A DNA stretch of 6,086 bases from an uncultured Clostridia bacterium (GCA_947088195.1 CAMUFS010000198.1:1-6086); one strand, 5' to 3'; shown: positions 1-5,940, counted from the first letter of the stretch. Notes: a model not told the origin generated them from the letters alone. Made by a program: numbers and translations.

Positions 1-1035
1 GTAGACACCATCTTGAATATGAGCTTTGATCTCCGCGACAATGCGCTCTGCCTCCTCATAACCGTTCTCGCACTGATAAAGCTTGATTTTCTGTCCACTC
101 TCCTTCTCCGTCCAGAGAGTTTTATCCTTCCTGCCCTTATTATTGCGAATCACTGTATTGGCAGCATCCAAAATATTTGCCGTAGAACGGTAATTCTGCT
201 CTAGCTTAATTACCTTAGCGTCTGTAAATACTTTCTCAAATCCAAGTATATTCTCTATATTTGCCCCACGAAATTTATAGATGGACTGATCGTCATCCCC
301 CACAACACAAAGATTTCGAAACTTTTTTGCAAGCTGGCTAACAAAGCAAAACTGCACCGTGTTTGTATCTTGATACTCATCCACCATAATATAACGAAAC
401 CGATTCTGATAGTATTCTAGCACATCAGAATTATCTCGGAACAGCTCCACCGTCCGAAATAGTAGATCATCAAAATCAAGCACATTATTCTTTTTAAGCT
501 GCTTTTGATATTCCTCATAGATCTGCGCAATCTTTCTCAGTGCGAAATCTCCGCCGGCCGCCGCAAGCATATCTGCTGGAGTTTCCATCTTTTCCTTCGC
601 CTTCGAGATGGCAGCCAGAATATTTCTCTCTTTATATACCTTGGTGTCTACATTTAACCGCTTACAGACCTCTTTCATCAGCGTTTTTTGATCGTCTGTG
701 TCATAGATGGTAAATTTATTATCATAACCCAGACGATCAATATAGCGCCTTAATATTCGAACACAGGCAGAATGAAAGGTGCTAACCCAGATACTCTCTG
801 CGCCAAAACCCACCAGCTTATCCACACGCTCCCTCATCTCTCCCGCTGCCTTATTTGTAAAAGTGATCGCCAAAATATGATATGGATTCACACCTTTCTC
901 TTCTATTAAGTATGCAATTCGATGTGTGAGCACACGCGTCTTGCCAGAGCCTGCCCCCGCAAGAACTAGAAGCGGTCCCTCTGTGTGAAGAACTGCCTCT
1001 TTTTGCATTGGATTTAAGCTTTCATAACTACTCAT
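1..1035 (-). CDS. pcrA: ATP-dependent DNA helicase PcrA/UvrD family (N-terminal 345 residues, runs off left edge)
   Basis: Superfamily 1A 3'-5' DNA helicase, which in Bacillota acts in nucleotide excision repair, rolling-circle replication and removal of RecA or stalled complexes. Translating the minus strand from 1035 gives 345 uninterrupted codons to the window edge, roughly half of a typical 720-750 residue PcrA. The family motifs appear in order: the Q-motif region LNPMQKEAV (7-15), Walker A AGAGSGKT (26-33), motif Ia ITFTNKAAGEM (57-67), motif Ib STFHSACVRILR (85-96), Walker B/motif II VDEYQDTN (218-225), motif III VVGDDDQSIYKFRGA (244-258) and motif IV LEQNYRST (278-285). The ATG at 1033-1035 is chosen because GAGGGG (1040-1045) sits 4 bases upstream. 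An in-frame ATG at 1045-1047 would add four residues but has a weaker site. The gene starts 33 bases after the SPFH gene with no terminator between, so read-through from the pspA promoter is plausible. UvrD or Rep are alternative names, but PcrA is the usual Gram-positive member. The C-terminal motifs V and VI and the Tudor-like tail lie outside the window. Confidence 0.95.
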   Translation of the reverse strand, partial: MSSYESLNPMQKEAVLHTEGPLLVLAGAGSGKTRVLTHRIAYLIEEKGVNPYHILAITFTNKAAGEMRERVDKLVGFGAESIWVSTFHSACVRILRRYIDRLGYDNKFTIYDTDDQKTLMKEVCKRLNVDTKVYKERNILAAISKAKEKMETPADMLAAAGGDFALRKIAQIYEEYQKQLKKNNVLDFDDLLFRTVELFRDNSDVLEYYQNRFRYIMVDEYQDTNTVQFCFVSQLAKKFRNLCVVGDDDQSIYKFRGANIENILGFEKVFTDAKVIKLEQNYRSTANILDAANTVIRNNKGRKDKTLWTEKESGQKIKLYQCENGYEEAERIVAEIKAHIQDGVY

Positions 1036-1039
1036 GCTT

Positions 1040-1045
1040 CCCCTC
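1040..1045 (-). promoter_or_regulatory. Ribosome binding site of pcrA
   Basis: GAGGGG on the minus strand, 4 bases from the ATG at 1035. It favours this start over the in-frame ATG at 1047, which this motif would lie inside. Confidence 0.55.
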
Positions 1046-1068
1046 ATTTCTTCAATATACTTTTCTCC

Positions 1069-2073
1069 CTACACAAGCTTTGTGCCACAATTTGAGCAGA
1101 AATTTGCCCCTCCTGTTTTTGCACCACAATTCGGGCAGAAATTCGGCACATTGCCGTTCCCAGATGCGAAATTACCTGCACCAGCATTTTGATTCATGTT
1201 CTGCTGATTCATCATATTCCCCATCTGATTTGCCATCTGCTGCCCCATCATCATGCCCATCTGCATTCCTGCCATGGTATTTGCCATATCTACTGTGTTG
1301 GAGCCAGCACCCTTTCCGCTTGTCATTGCATCTGTCATCGCCATAGTCTGATAACGGTTCATATCACCAACCATGCTCTGAGAAGCAGCTTTCTCCACCA
1401 TCTTCTGAATATTAGCCGGATAATTTACATTCTGCATTGAAAAATCTGTAATGCTAATTCCGATACGGCTCATCTCCATATCGAGATCCTCTTTGATGCC
1501 GCGCCCAATGGAATCGGAATTTGCCATCAGATTTGCCATATCCTTGCCTTCTTTTACAATCCATTTCATCAAAAGCTGATCTAGCTTAGCCACCACACGC
1601 TCTCTTACATCGGCCGTCGTAAACATCTGTTTTACGCCTGCTATCTTGTCAATCAAAGCCTGATGATCGCTGATCTTAAAGCTGAAGGTGCCAAATGCAC
1701 GCACAGGAAGTCCTCCCGGAAGATTTAGAGAAGGTGCAGGAATGTTGATCTCATTCTTTGTCCCCCACTTTTCCGTAAATTCCTTTGTGTTAATAAAAAG
1801 AACCTCGGCACGCATCCCACTGTTAAATCCAAATTTAAATCCCTTTAAGGTTGAGAGAAACGGCACAATCTCCGACTCAATATCAAAGCTTCCCTCATCC
1901 GTAAAAATACCCTCCACCTTACCGTTAAACATAAAGATGGCATCCTGTCCGGGACGAATAATCAGCTTACTCCCCTTCTTGATCTCGCCATTTGCCCACT
2001 TCTGAAACAGGACATCCTCCCGGTGCTCCTGCCATTCTACCACATTGGCTAACTGCCCGCTAAACAATCCCAT
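1069..2073 (-). CDS. SPFH-domain protein with C-terminal zinc ribbon (YdjI / 'virion core protein' type)
   Basis: 334 residues. The body (about 20-235) looks like the bacterial SPFH/Band-7 subgroup exemplified by B. subtilis YdjI. Its start MGLFSGQLANVVEW and the segment around LPVRAFGTFSFKI (122-134) are typical. No N-terminal membrane segment is visible, unlike classical flotillins, so I infer membrane association through SPFH assembly or through PspA. Residues 244-293 are low-complexity and very rich in Met (15 of 50), Gln, Asn and Gly. The tail carries two CxxC knuckles, CPNC (313-316) and CSNC (326-329), forming one zinc ribbon. The ATG at 2073 has AGGAGG 6 bases upstream (2080-2085), and that site overlaps the stop codon of pspA. 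Only 10 bases separate the two genes, so translation is probably coupled. In B. subtilis the homologous pair (ydjF, ydjI) lies in the ydjFGHI envelope-stress operon. The equivalents of ydjG and ydjH are absent here. The stop is TAG at 1069-1071. The family call is firm; the cellular function is inferred. Confidence 0.9.
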   Translation of the reverse strand: MGLFSGQLANVVEWQEHREDVLFQKWANGEIKKGSKLIIRPGQDAIFMFNGKVEGIFTDEGSFDIESEIVPFLSTLKGFKFGFNSGMRAEVLFINTKEFTEKWGTKNEINIPAPSLNLPGGLPVRAFGTFSFKISDHQALIDKIAGVKQMFTTADVRERVVAKLDQLLMKWIVKEGKDMANLMANSDSIGRGIKEDLDMEMSRIGISITDFSMQNVNYPANIQKMVEKAASQSMVGDMNRYQTMAMTDAMTSGKGAGSNTVDMANTMAGMQMGMMMGQQMANQMGNMMNQQNMNQNAGAGNFASGNGNVPNFCPNCGAKTGGANFCSNCGTKLV

Positions 2074-2079
2074 TATGTA

Positions 2080-2085
2080 CCTCCT
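2080..2085 (-). promoter_or_regulatory. Ribosome binding site of the SPFH gene, overlapping the pspA stop codon
   Basis: AGGAGG on the minus strand, 6 bases from the ATG at 2073. Its first bases are shared with the TAG stop of pspA (2084-2086), an arrangement that suggests translational coupling. Confidence 0.75.
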
Positions 2086-2761
2086 ATACCCCCAATTTCT
2101 CCTTTAATGCCGCCAACTCATCATCCACAGCAGAACCCGCTGGCTCATCATATTTTCTTGCAAGAGAATCAATATCCTGATCTGCGCCCTTATTAAGCTC
2201 TGCCATTGCATTTGCCTCATCCAGCATCTTGTTTGCCTTCGCCTCCATGCGGTCAAACGCCGACAAGGTTTTCTCAGCACCCTCAATACTTGCGCCCATC
2301 TTATTCATCTTCTGCTGTGTCTTTGCCACCGTCATCTTTGCCTTAATGGAATCTCTTCTTGCATTTAATGATGTGATATCCTCCACCAGCTTATCATGCA
2401 TCTGCTTCATCTTGGCTGCATTGTCCGCTGCCAGATCATATGCCTGCTGAAGACTGGTCAGCTTTTCTGCAATCTGCCCCTTCTTCGCCAAAAACTGCCT
2501 AGCATCTGCGTCATTGCCCGCCATTACAGCCTTTTCTGCATATTTCTGCATCTTTTCCATCTCTTCTCTGCACTCATCAAGCTCGCGGCGGCATCTTGTC
2601 TCCTCCGCCATAACAGCGGCCGTCTCTGCCTTCACCTTGCCAAGATCATTCTCCAGATCCCTTAAATACTGATCAATCATTTTGGAAGGATCCTCTGCCT
2701 TATCCAAAAGCGCATTAATATTTGCCGACATAATGTCCTTAAAACGTGAAAGAACTCCCAT
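2084..2761 (-). CDS. pspA: PspA/IM30 family membrane-stress protein
   Basis: PspA/Vipp1/LiaH family. These are bacterial ESCRT-III-like proteins that oligomerise on the inner face of the cytoplasmic membrane and stabilise or remodel it under stress. From the chosen start the protein has 225 residues, the normal family size. Residues 1-23 form the amphipathic membrane-binding helix (MGVLSRFKDIMSANINALLD), followed by the conserved KAEDP (21-25). Residues 26-190 are an uninterrupted charged, heptad-like coiled coil rich in Glu, Lys, Ala and Met. An acidic, flexible stretch leads to a short C-terminal helix DDELAALKEKLGV (213-225), a tail seen in many Gram-positive members. The reading frame is open to an ATG at 2812, but the ATG at 2759-2761 is preferred. 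It has AAGGAGG 9 bases upstream, and the protein then begins exactly where family members do. It is the first gene of a probable pspA-SPFH-pcrA transcript. No PspF-like regulator gene, PspB/PspC gene or LiaRS gene is in view. Confidence 0.95.
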   Translation of the reverse strand: MGVLSRFKDIMSANINALLDKAEDPSKMIDQYLRDLENDLGKVKAETAAVMAEETRCRRELDECREEMEKMQKYAEKAVMAGNDADARQFLAKKGQIAEKLTSLQQAYDLAADNAAKMKQMHDKLVEDITSLNARRDSIKAKMTVAKTQQKMNKMGASIEGAEKTLSAFDRMEAKANKMLDEANAMAELNKGADQDIDSLARKYDEPAGSAVDDELAALKEKLGV

Positions 2762-2770
2762 ATATAACAT

Positions 2771-2777
2771 CCTCCTT
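2771..2777 (-). promoter_or_regulatory. Ribosome binding site that sets the pspA start
   Basis: AAGGAGG on the minus strand, 9 bases from the ATG at 2761. Another in-frame ATG (MLYMGV) directly abuts the site with zero spacing, and the ATG at 2812 lies upstream of it. Both are therefore unlikely starts. Confidence 0.85.
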
Positions 2778-2822
2778 ACGAAATTTAACAACTCACTCGC
2801 ATATTCAAACAAACATGCCCTT

Positions 2823-2853
2823 TATACGATTGCATCTCTCATATATTCGTATA
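2823..2853 (-). repeat. Inverted repeat / possible stem-loop in the pspA leader
   Basis: TATACGA (2823-2829) and TCGTATA (2847-2853) are perfect 7-bp arms around a 17-nt loop. They lie about 40-70 nt into the predicted leader RNA. The stem is AU-rich with only two GC pairs and has no U-run after it, so it is not a terminator. It could be an RNA structure or a protein-binding site, or it may occur by chance in AT-rich sequence. Confidence 0.35.
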
Positions 2854-2899
2854 TCCACACGCTTTTTTATATGCGCTCGCACACTTGTGCACTCCTTTT

Positions 2900-2928
2900 A
2901 TTATAACATGCCGTGTTATATCTGTCAC
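2900..2928 (-). promoter_or_regulatory. Sigma-A type promoter of the pspA operon
   Basis: On the minus strand, a -35 box GTGACA (2923-2928, 5 of 6 consensus), a 17-bp spacer and a perfect -10 TATAAT (2900-2905) preceded by TGT, an extended -10. Transcription should begin near 2893, leaving a leader of about 130 nt before pspA. I found no SigW-like TGAAAC/CGTA pair, although SigW controls the related B. subtilis ydj operon. No sigma-54 GG/GC promoter, as used by proteobacterial psp operons, was seen either. Confidence 0.8.
2902..2920. promoter_or_regulatory. Perfect inverted repeat overlapping the pspA -10 box; candidate operator
   Basis: TATAACA (2902-2908), a 5-base spacer TGCCG, then TGTTATA (2914-2920). 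The dyad fills the space between the -35 and -10 boxes and overlaps most of the -10, a position that suits a dimeric repressor. I do not recognise it as a consensus site of a known regulator. Part of the symmetry is forced by the TATAAT box itself, so its functional meaning is inferred. Confidence 0.5.
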
Positions 2929-3011
2929 GGACTTTCTTAACGATTCAGACAGCTCTGCTCTCTAAAATAAAAAGTGAAGGTCCAAGCATCTGTCAATAAT
3001 AAATTCATTTT

Positions 3012-3689
3012 TTACCAAACATATGGTACTAGTCTGAATTTTATTTTTTCACAGTATTCCTTATATCCAGCTAGCTCAGCTTTAAGCATCTTTTCTTCAT
3101 CATAAATTCTCAACACAATAACAAAAATAAGTAGCATTGCTGCAATAAGCCCCAAGAAAGAACCAAGAACCAGTGGAGTGGCAAGAATAATAAGCGCTGC
3201 TCCACTATACATGGGGTGTCTAACAATCGCATATGGCCCCGTAGAAATTACTTGTTGCCCTTCCATATGTTCAATGGCACGAGAAGTAAAGGTATTGACC
3301 TTGAAAACGATAAATACAATTATAAACCCCACAAGCACAGCGACTGCGCCAAGGGCTGAAGCCCATAAAGGAATAAAAGACCATCCAAAACGATAATCTA
3401 ACGCTGGTAAAAAAATCGTACCACCCAAGAAAAGAATTGCGGCCACACTCTGTCCTATGATTTGCACTGGTCTGGTTTCCATTGGTCGAATACGCCTCTC
3501 TATTAATGATGGATCCTTTTGCAAAAAATAAGCTGTAATCACGATTGTCGAAATGCAAAATACCAACCAATACAACCATCCATTCCAAAAATCCAAGCTG
3601 CCCGCTGCCCCAAAAATCGTACCAAACAGTACTCCAAAGAAAATAACTACAGATAAATATGTTACTATATAAAGTGTGGATTTTTTCAT
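3012..3689 (-). CDS. Integral-membrane methyltransferase, isoprenylcysteine carboxyl methyltransferase (ICMT/PEMT-like) family
   Basis: 225 residues, very hydrophobic. It has about five membrane segments: roughly 7-29, 36-55, 78-96, 107-130, and a hydrophobic hairpin 163-193. The C-terminal signature of S-adenosylmethionine-dependent ICMT/PEMT membrane enzymes is present: GPYAIVRHPMYSG (151-163), then RIYDEEKML (194-202) with the conserved acidic pair, then GYKEYCEKIKFRLVPYVW (208-225). The family transfers methyl groups to lipid or prenyl-protein substrates in the membrane. Bacterial members mostly have no known substrate, and none is claimed here. The ATG at 3689 has only a weak GAGTGAG-like site upstream. 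The gene follows ktrA by 26 bases with no terminator, so it is probably the third gene of the ktr transcript. The stop is TAA at 3012-3014. No convincing hairpin-plus-T-run follows it. Confidence 0.88.
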   Translation of the reverse strand: MKKSTLYIVTYLSVVIFFGVLFGTIFGAAGSLDFWNGWLYWLVFCISTIVITAYFLQKDPSLIERRIRPMETRPVQIIGQSVAAILFLGGTIFLPALDYRFGWSFIPLWASALGAVAVLVGFIIVFIVFKVNTFTSRAIEHMEGQQVISTGPYAIVRHPMYSGAALIILATPLVLGSFLGLIAAMLLIFVIVLRIYDEEKMLKAELAGYKEYCEKIKFRLVPYVW

Positions 3690-3715
3690 TTCTCACTCAC
3701 TTCCAAATTTTGATC

Positions 3716-4366
3716 TTATAAATGCTTCAATATTTTCTGCAAATCCTCCGCCTTCCCAATTACCATAAGATGTTCATCCGCTGCAAAGATATGATCTGCC
3801 GCTGGCAGCAGCCTCACATCTTCTCCTTTTTTCGTCCCCAGTATGCTGACCTGATATTTTACTCTAAAATTGACATCACGAATACTCTTTCCCAACCATT
3901 CTGTCAACGGTGGTATCTCATAGATAGAATATTCATCTGTCAGCTCAATGTAATCAAAGACATGGTTTGCGCTATGACGAACAGCAAGCTTTTCTGCTAT
4001 ATCTCGATCGGGATAGATCACCTCATCCGCTCCATTTTTTAATAAAAATTTTGCGTGTATATCACGATTCGCCTTGCTGATCACACAGCGGGCGCCCATC
4101 TCCTTCACAAGACTTGTAATCTCAAGGCTGCTTTGAAAATTTGTCCCTATACAAACAAAGCACAGATCAAAATTTGCCACACCAAGACTTCTTAATACTT
4201 CTTCATTCGTACAGTCACCAATCTTGGCACTGGTGACAATCGGCAGCAGATCCTCCAAAACCTCCTCCCTCTGATCCACAATCATAACTTCATTTCCAAG
4301 CTCTGCCATATTTCTACATAAATGGTGCCCAAATCTTCCTAATCCAATAATAAGTACTGATTTCAT
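3716..4366 (-). CDS. ktrA: Potassium uptake regulatory subunit KtrA/TrkA (RCK protein)
   Basis: Cytoplasmic regulatory subunit of the Ktr K+ uptake system. Family members form an octameric ring that binds ATP/ADP or NAD(H) and gates the KtrB dimer. The protein has 216 residues, the normal length for a single-RCK KtrA/KtrC (TrkA of enterics is double that). The N-terminal Rossmann fold shows GLGRFG (8-13), the ribose-binding acidic residue D31 at the end of strand 2 (VMIVD), and GD (50-51). The RCK_C lobe covers about 134-216 and includes DEYSIYEI (144-151) and the segment SIRDVNFRVKY (161-171). The equivalent region in firmicute KtrA binds cyclic di-AMP, so the same inhibition is possible here but only inferred. 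It starts 34 bases after the ktrB stop. AAGGAG lies at 4377-4382, 10 bases before the ATG. Two subunit genes in the order ktrB-ktrA indicate a complete transporter. Confidence 0.94.
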   Translation of the reverse strand: MKSVLIIGLGRFGHHLCRNMAELGNEVMIVDQREEVLEDLLPIVTSAKIGDCTNEEVLRSLGVANFDLCFVCIGTNFQSSLEITSLVKEMGARCVISKANRDIHAKFLLKNGADEVIYPDRDIAEKLAVRHSANHVFDYIELTDEYSIYEIPPLTEWLGKSIRDVNFRVKYQVSILGTKKGEDVRLLPAADHIFAADEHLMVIGKAEDLQKILKHL

Positions 4367-4400
4367 TCCTTGCGCTCTCCTTCTCTATATTCTAAAGCAT

Positions 4401-5744
4401 CTACCCTATATTAATCTGTTCAACTGGCTGCTGTACCGGGGCTATTCTCTTCTTCTGTGTAAATGACAAAGCAAATGATAAGCTTCCAATTCTTCCGCAA
4501 TACATCAGAATCATAATAACCACGCGCGATGGCATAAAAAGCTCTCTTGTGATTCCTGTCGACATGCCCACTGTCCCGATTGCCGAGAATACCTCAAGCA
4601 ACACATCTGCGATTGGTAAAACCTGCACTGCTGAGATAATTAACACGGCTGCCGTGGCAAGAAACAGATTGGTGCAAAACACCGCACTTGCCTTGACAAT
4701 GGACTCATGATCTAACCTTCTGCCAAATAAGTTACAGCCATATGTATGCTTCATATTTGACCAAATATACATCAGAATAACCACCACTGTCGTCGTCTTA
4801 ATACCACCTGCCGTTGACCCCGGACTTCCGCCGATAAACATTAAAACAACATTGAGAAATTTTCCAGCATCCGTAAGACCTGCCAAATCAACCGTGTTAA
4901 AGCCTGCTGTTCTTGCAGAGACGGAGGCAAACATACTGCAAAGAATCTGTTCTCCCACTCCTCTGCCAGCTAACATATTCTCTCTCTCCAAAAGCCAGAA
5001 CAAAAATGCCCCCGACAAAAGCAGAAATGCCGTTGAAACCAAAACAATCTTTGTGTGCAGCATATATTTCTTAAATTTCAGCCCATGTCTTGTCAGATCA
5101 TCCCACACAATAAATCCAATTCCGCCTATCACAACCAACAACATAATTGTGATATTAACCACAAAATCTGGCGCATAATTTACTAAAGAATTATACTCCC
5201 CCTGATAGCCCATCAAATCAAATCCTGCATTGCAAAAGGCAGAAATAGAATGAAAGATTCCGTAATAAATCCCTTTTCCAACTCCCATTTGAAAACTAAA
5301 ACGAATTGCCAAAATTAATGCGCCAATCCCTTCTATAATCAGCGTTCCCTTTACAATCTTGTGTGCCAGCTTGATAATGCCGCCTATCTGCAGTGTGTTG
5401 ACGCTCTCCTGCATCAGCCCTCTCTCCCGCAATCCAATCTTTCTGCGAAGCAATATCGAGAAGAAAATACCAACTGTCATAAAACCAAGACCACCTATCT
5501 GAATCAGAATAATAATGACAATCTGACCAAAGACAGACCAATGCAGATAAGTATCCACCACGACAAGCCCCGTCACACAGCTTGCGCTGATGGCAGTAAA
5601 CAGCGCATCAAAAAATGGGGTGACTTCCCCTGTTCGGGAGGAAAAAGGCAACATCAACAGCGCCGTCCCTATCAGTATCATAATAAAAAAGCCAAGTGCA
5701 ATCGTCTGCGTCTGCGACAACTGCTTTTTCCGTTTGTGAGCCAT
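4401..5744 (-). CDS. ktrB: Potassium-translocating subunit KtrB/TrkH
   Basis: Membrane pore of a Ktr-type (usually Na+-dependent) K+ uptake system in the superfamily of K+ transporters. It has 447 residues, matching KtrB rather than the longer TrkH (about 480). The four M1-P-M2 repeats are visible through their selectivity-filter loops: CVTGL (56-60, G59), CNAGFD (171-176, G174), RTAGFN (278-283, G281) and TVGMSTG (391-397, G393). The glycine-rich gating loop in repeat 3, FIGGSPGSTAGGIKTTT (303-319), is also present. The short lysine-rich N-terminus before the first helix fits a cytoplasmic start. The frame is open to a TTG at 5771, but the ATG at 5742-5744 is preferred. It has AAAGGA 9 bases upstream (5754-5759), and a start at 5771 would leave almost no leader. 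It is first in the operon ktrB-ktrA-methyltransferase, driven by the promoter at 5790-5818. Confidence 0.95.
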   Translation of the reverse strand: MAHKRKKQLSQTQTIALGFFIMILIGTALLMLPFSSRTGEVTPFFDALFTAISASCVTGLVVVDTYLHWSVFGQIVIIILIQIGGLGFMTVGIFFSILLRRKIGLRERGLMQESVNTLQIGGIIKLAHKIVKGTLIIEGIGALILAIRFSFQMGVGKGIYYGIFHSISAFCNAGFDLMGYQGEYNSLVNYAPDFVVNITIMLLVVIGGIGFIVWDDLTRHGLKFKKYMLHTKIVLVSTAFLLLSGAFLFWLLERENMLAGRGVGEQILCSMFASVSARTAGFNTVDLAGLTDAGKFLNVVLMFIGGSPGSTAGGIKTTTVVVILMYIWSNMKHTYGCNLFGRRLDHESIVKASAVFCTNLFLATAAVLIISAVQVLPIADVLLEVFSAIGTVGMSTGITRELFMPSRVVIMILMYCGRIGSLSFALSFTQKKRIAPVQQPVEQINIG

Positions 5745-5753
5745 CTTCCTATA

Positions 5754-5759
5754 TCCTTT
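5754..5759 (-). promoter_or_regulatory. Ribosome binding site that sets the ktrB start
   Basis: AAAGGA on the minus strand, 9 bases from the ATG at 5744. It lies inside the nine-codon extension that a TTG start at 5771 would require, which argues against that start. Confidence 0.55.
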
Positions 5760-5789
5760 CCTGTTCAACAACGAATTTACACTATTCTT

Positions 5790-5818
5790 ATTGTATACGC
5801 ATTGACAAATAAAGTCAA
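5790..5818 (-). promoter_or_regulatory. Sigma-A promoter of the ktrB operon
   Basis: On the minus strand, -35 TTGACT (5813-5818), a 17-bp spacer and -10 TACAAT (5790-5795), each 5 of 6 to consensus. Transcription should start near 5783, giving a leader of about 39 nt. That is too short for a cyclic di-AMP (ydaO-type) riboswitch, which controls some potassium transporter genes. Confidence 0.8.
5802..5818. repeat. Inverted repeat covering the ktrB -35 box
   Basis: TTGAC (5802-5806), 7-base spacer AAATAAA, GTCAA (5814-5818). These are perfect 5-bp arms. One arm is most of the minus-strand -35 box, so a bound regulator would compete with polymerase. The arms are short and chance symmetry is possible. 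Confidence 0.35.
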
Positions 5819-5843
5819 ACTATGAATTTTTACTTTTTTACTA

Positions 5844-5872
5844 TTGTATAATTATACCCTCTTTGTTATAAT
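5844..5872 (+). promoter_or_regulatory. Promoter of the plus-strand lipoprotein gene
   Basis: -10 TATAAT (5867-5872), perfect and preceded by TGT (extended -10), with a weak -35 TTGTAT (5844-5849) at 17-bp spacing. The expected start is near 5879, giving a leader of about 66 nt. It is divergent from the ktrB promoter, with the two -35 boxes about 25 bp apart. Confidence 0.7.
5846..5857. repeat. 12-bp perfect palindrome over the -35 of the lipoprotein promoter
   Basis: GTATAATTATAC reads the same on both strands. It overlaps the weak -35 box of the plus promoter, so it is a possible operator or activator site. It consists almost entirely of A and T, which lowers its significance. Confidence 0.35.
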
Positions 5873-5881
5873 GTTCCTCAG

Positions 5882-5908
5882 GCTTGTGTACGCACGACAT
5901 CCACAAGC
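5882..5908 (+). repeat. Stem-loop at the 5' end of the lipoprotein leader
   Basis: GCTTGTG (5882-5888) pairs with CACAAGC (5902-5908) around a 13-nt loop, a few bases after the predicted transcription start. No T-run follows, so it is not an intrinsic terminator. It could protect the 5' end of the mRNA or be an operator downstream of the promoter. The leader does not match any riboswitch class I recognise. Confidence 0.45.
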
Positions 5909-5935
5909 TCGAAATAATAAAAGTTGTGCAGAAAT

Positions 5936-5940
5936 GAGGA
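5936..5940 (+). promoter_or_regulatory. Ribosome binding site of the lipoprotein gene
   Basis: GAGGA, 5 bases before the ATG at 5946. It supports this start for the partial gene. Confidence 0.65.

Noticed and set aside
1008..1440. Plus-strand open frames rich in His, Ser, Pro and Cys opposite the SPFH tail
   Set aside because: Antisense shadows of the Met/Gln-rich SPFH coding sequence, with biased composition and no ribosome binding sites.
2762..2812. N-terminal extension of PspA starting at the ATG at 2812
   Set aside because: The 17 extra residues do not match the family start, and the strong AAGGAGG at 2771-2777 lies inside this extension, pointing to the ATG at 2761.
2978..2996. Second pspA promoter with TTGACA at 2991-2996 on the minus strand
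   Set aside because: The -35 is perfect, but at 17-18 bp spacing only TTTTTA or TTTTAT is available as -10. The promoter at 2900-2928 is far better.
2940..3011. Intrinsic terminator after the methyltransferase gene
   Set aside because: No GC-rich stem followed by a T-run could be drawn on the minus strand. The T-rich stretch after GGACCTTCAC has no matching hairpin.
3271..3696. Overlapping 141-codon minus-strand reading frame starting with GTG at 3696
   Set aside because: Lies within the methyltransferase gene in another frame. Its translation has no family resemblance, while the main frame has clear membrane segments and motifs.
5745..5771. KtrB start at the TTG at 5771
   Set aside because: A TTG start with no good ribosome binding site, only about 12 nt from the predicted transcription start. 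The ATG at 5744 has a better site and gives the usual KtrB length.
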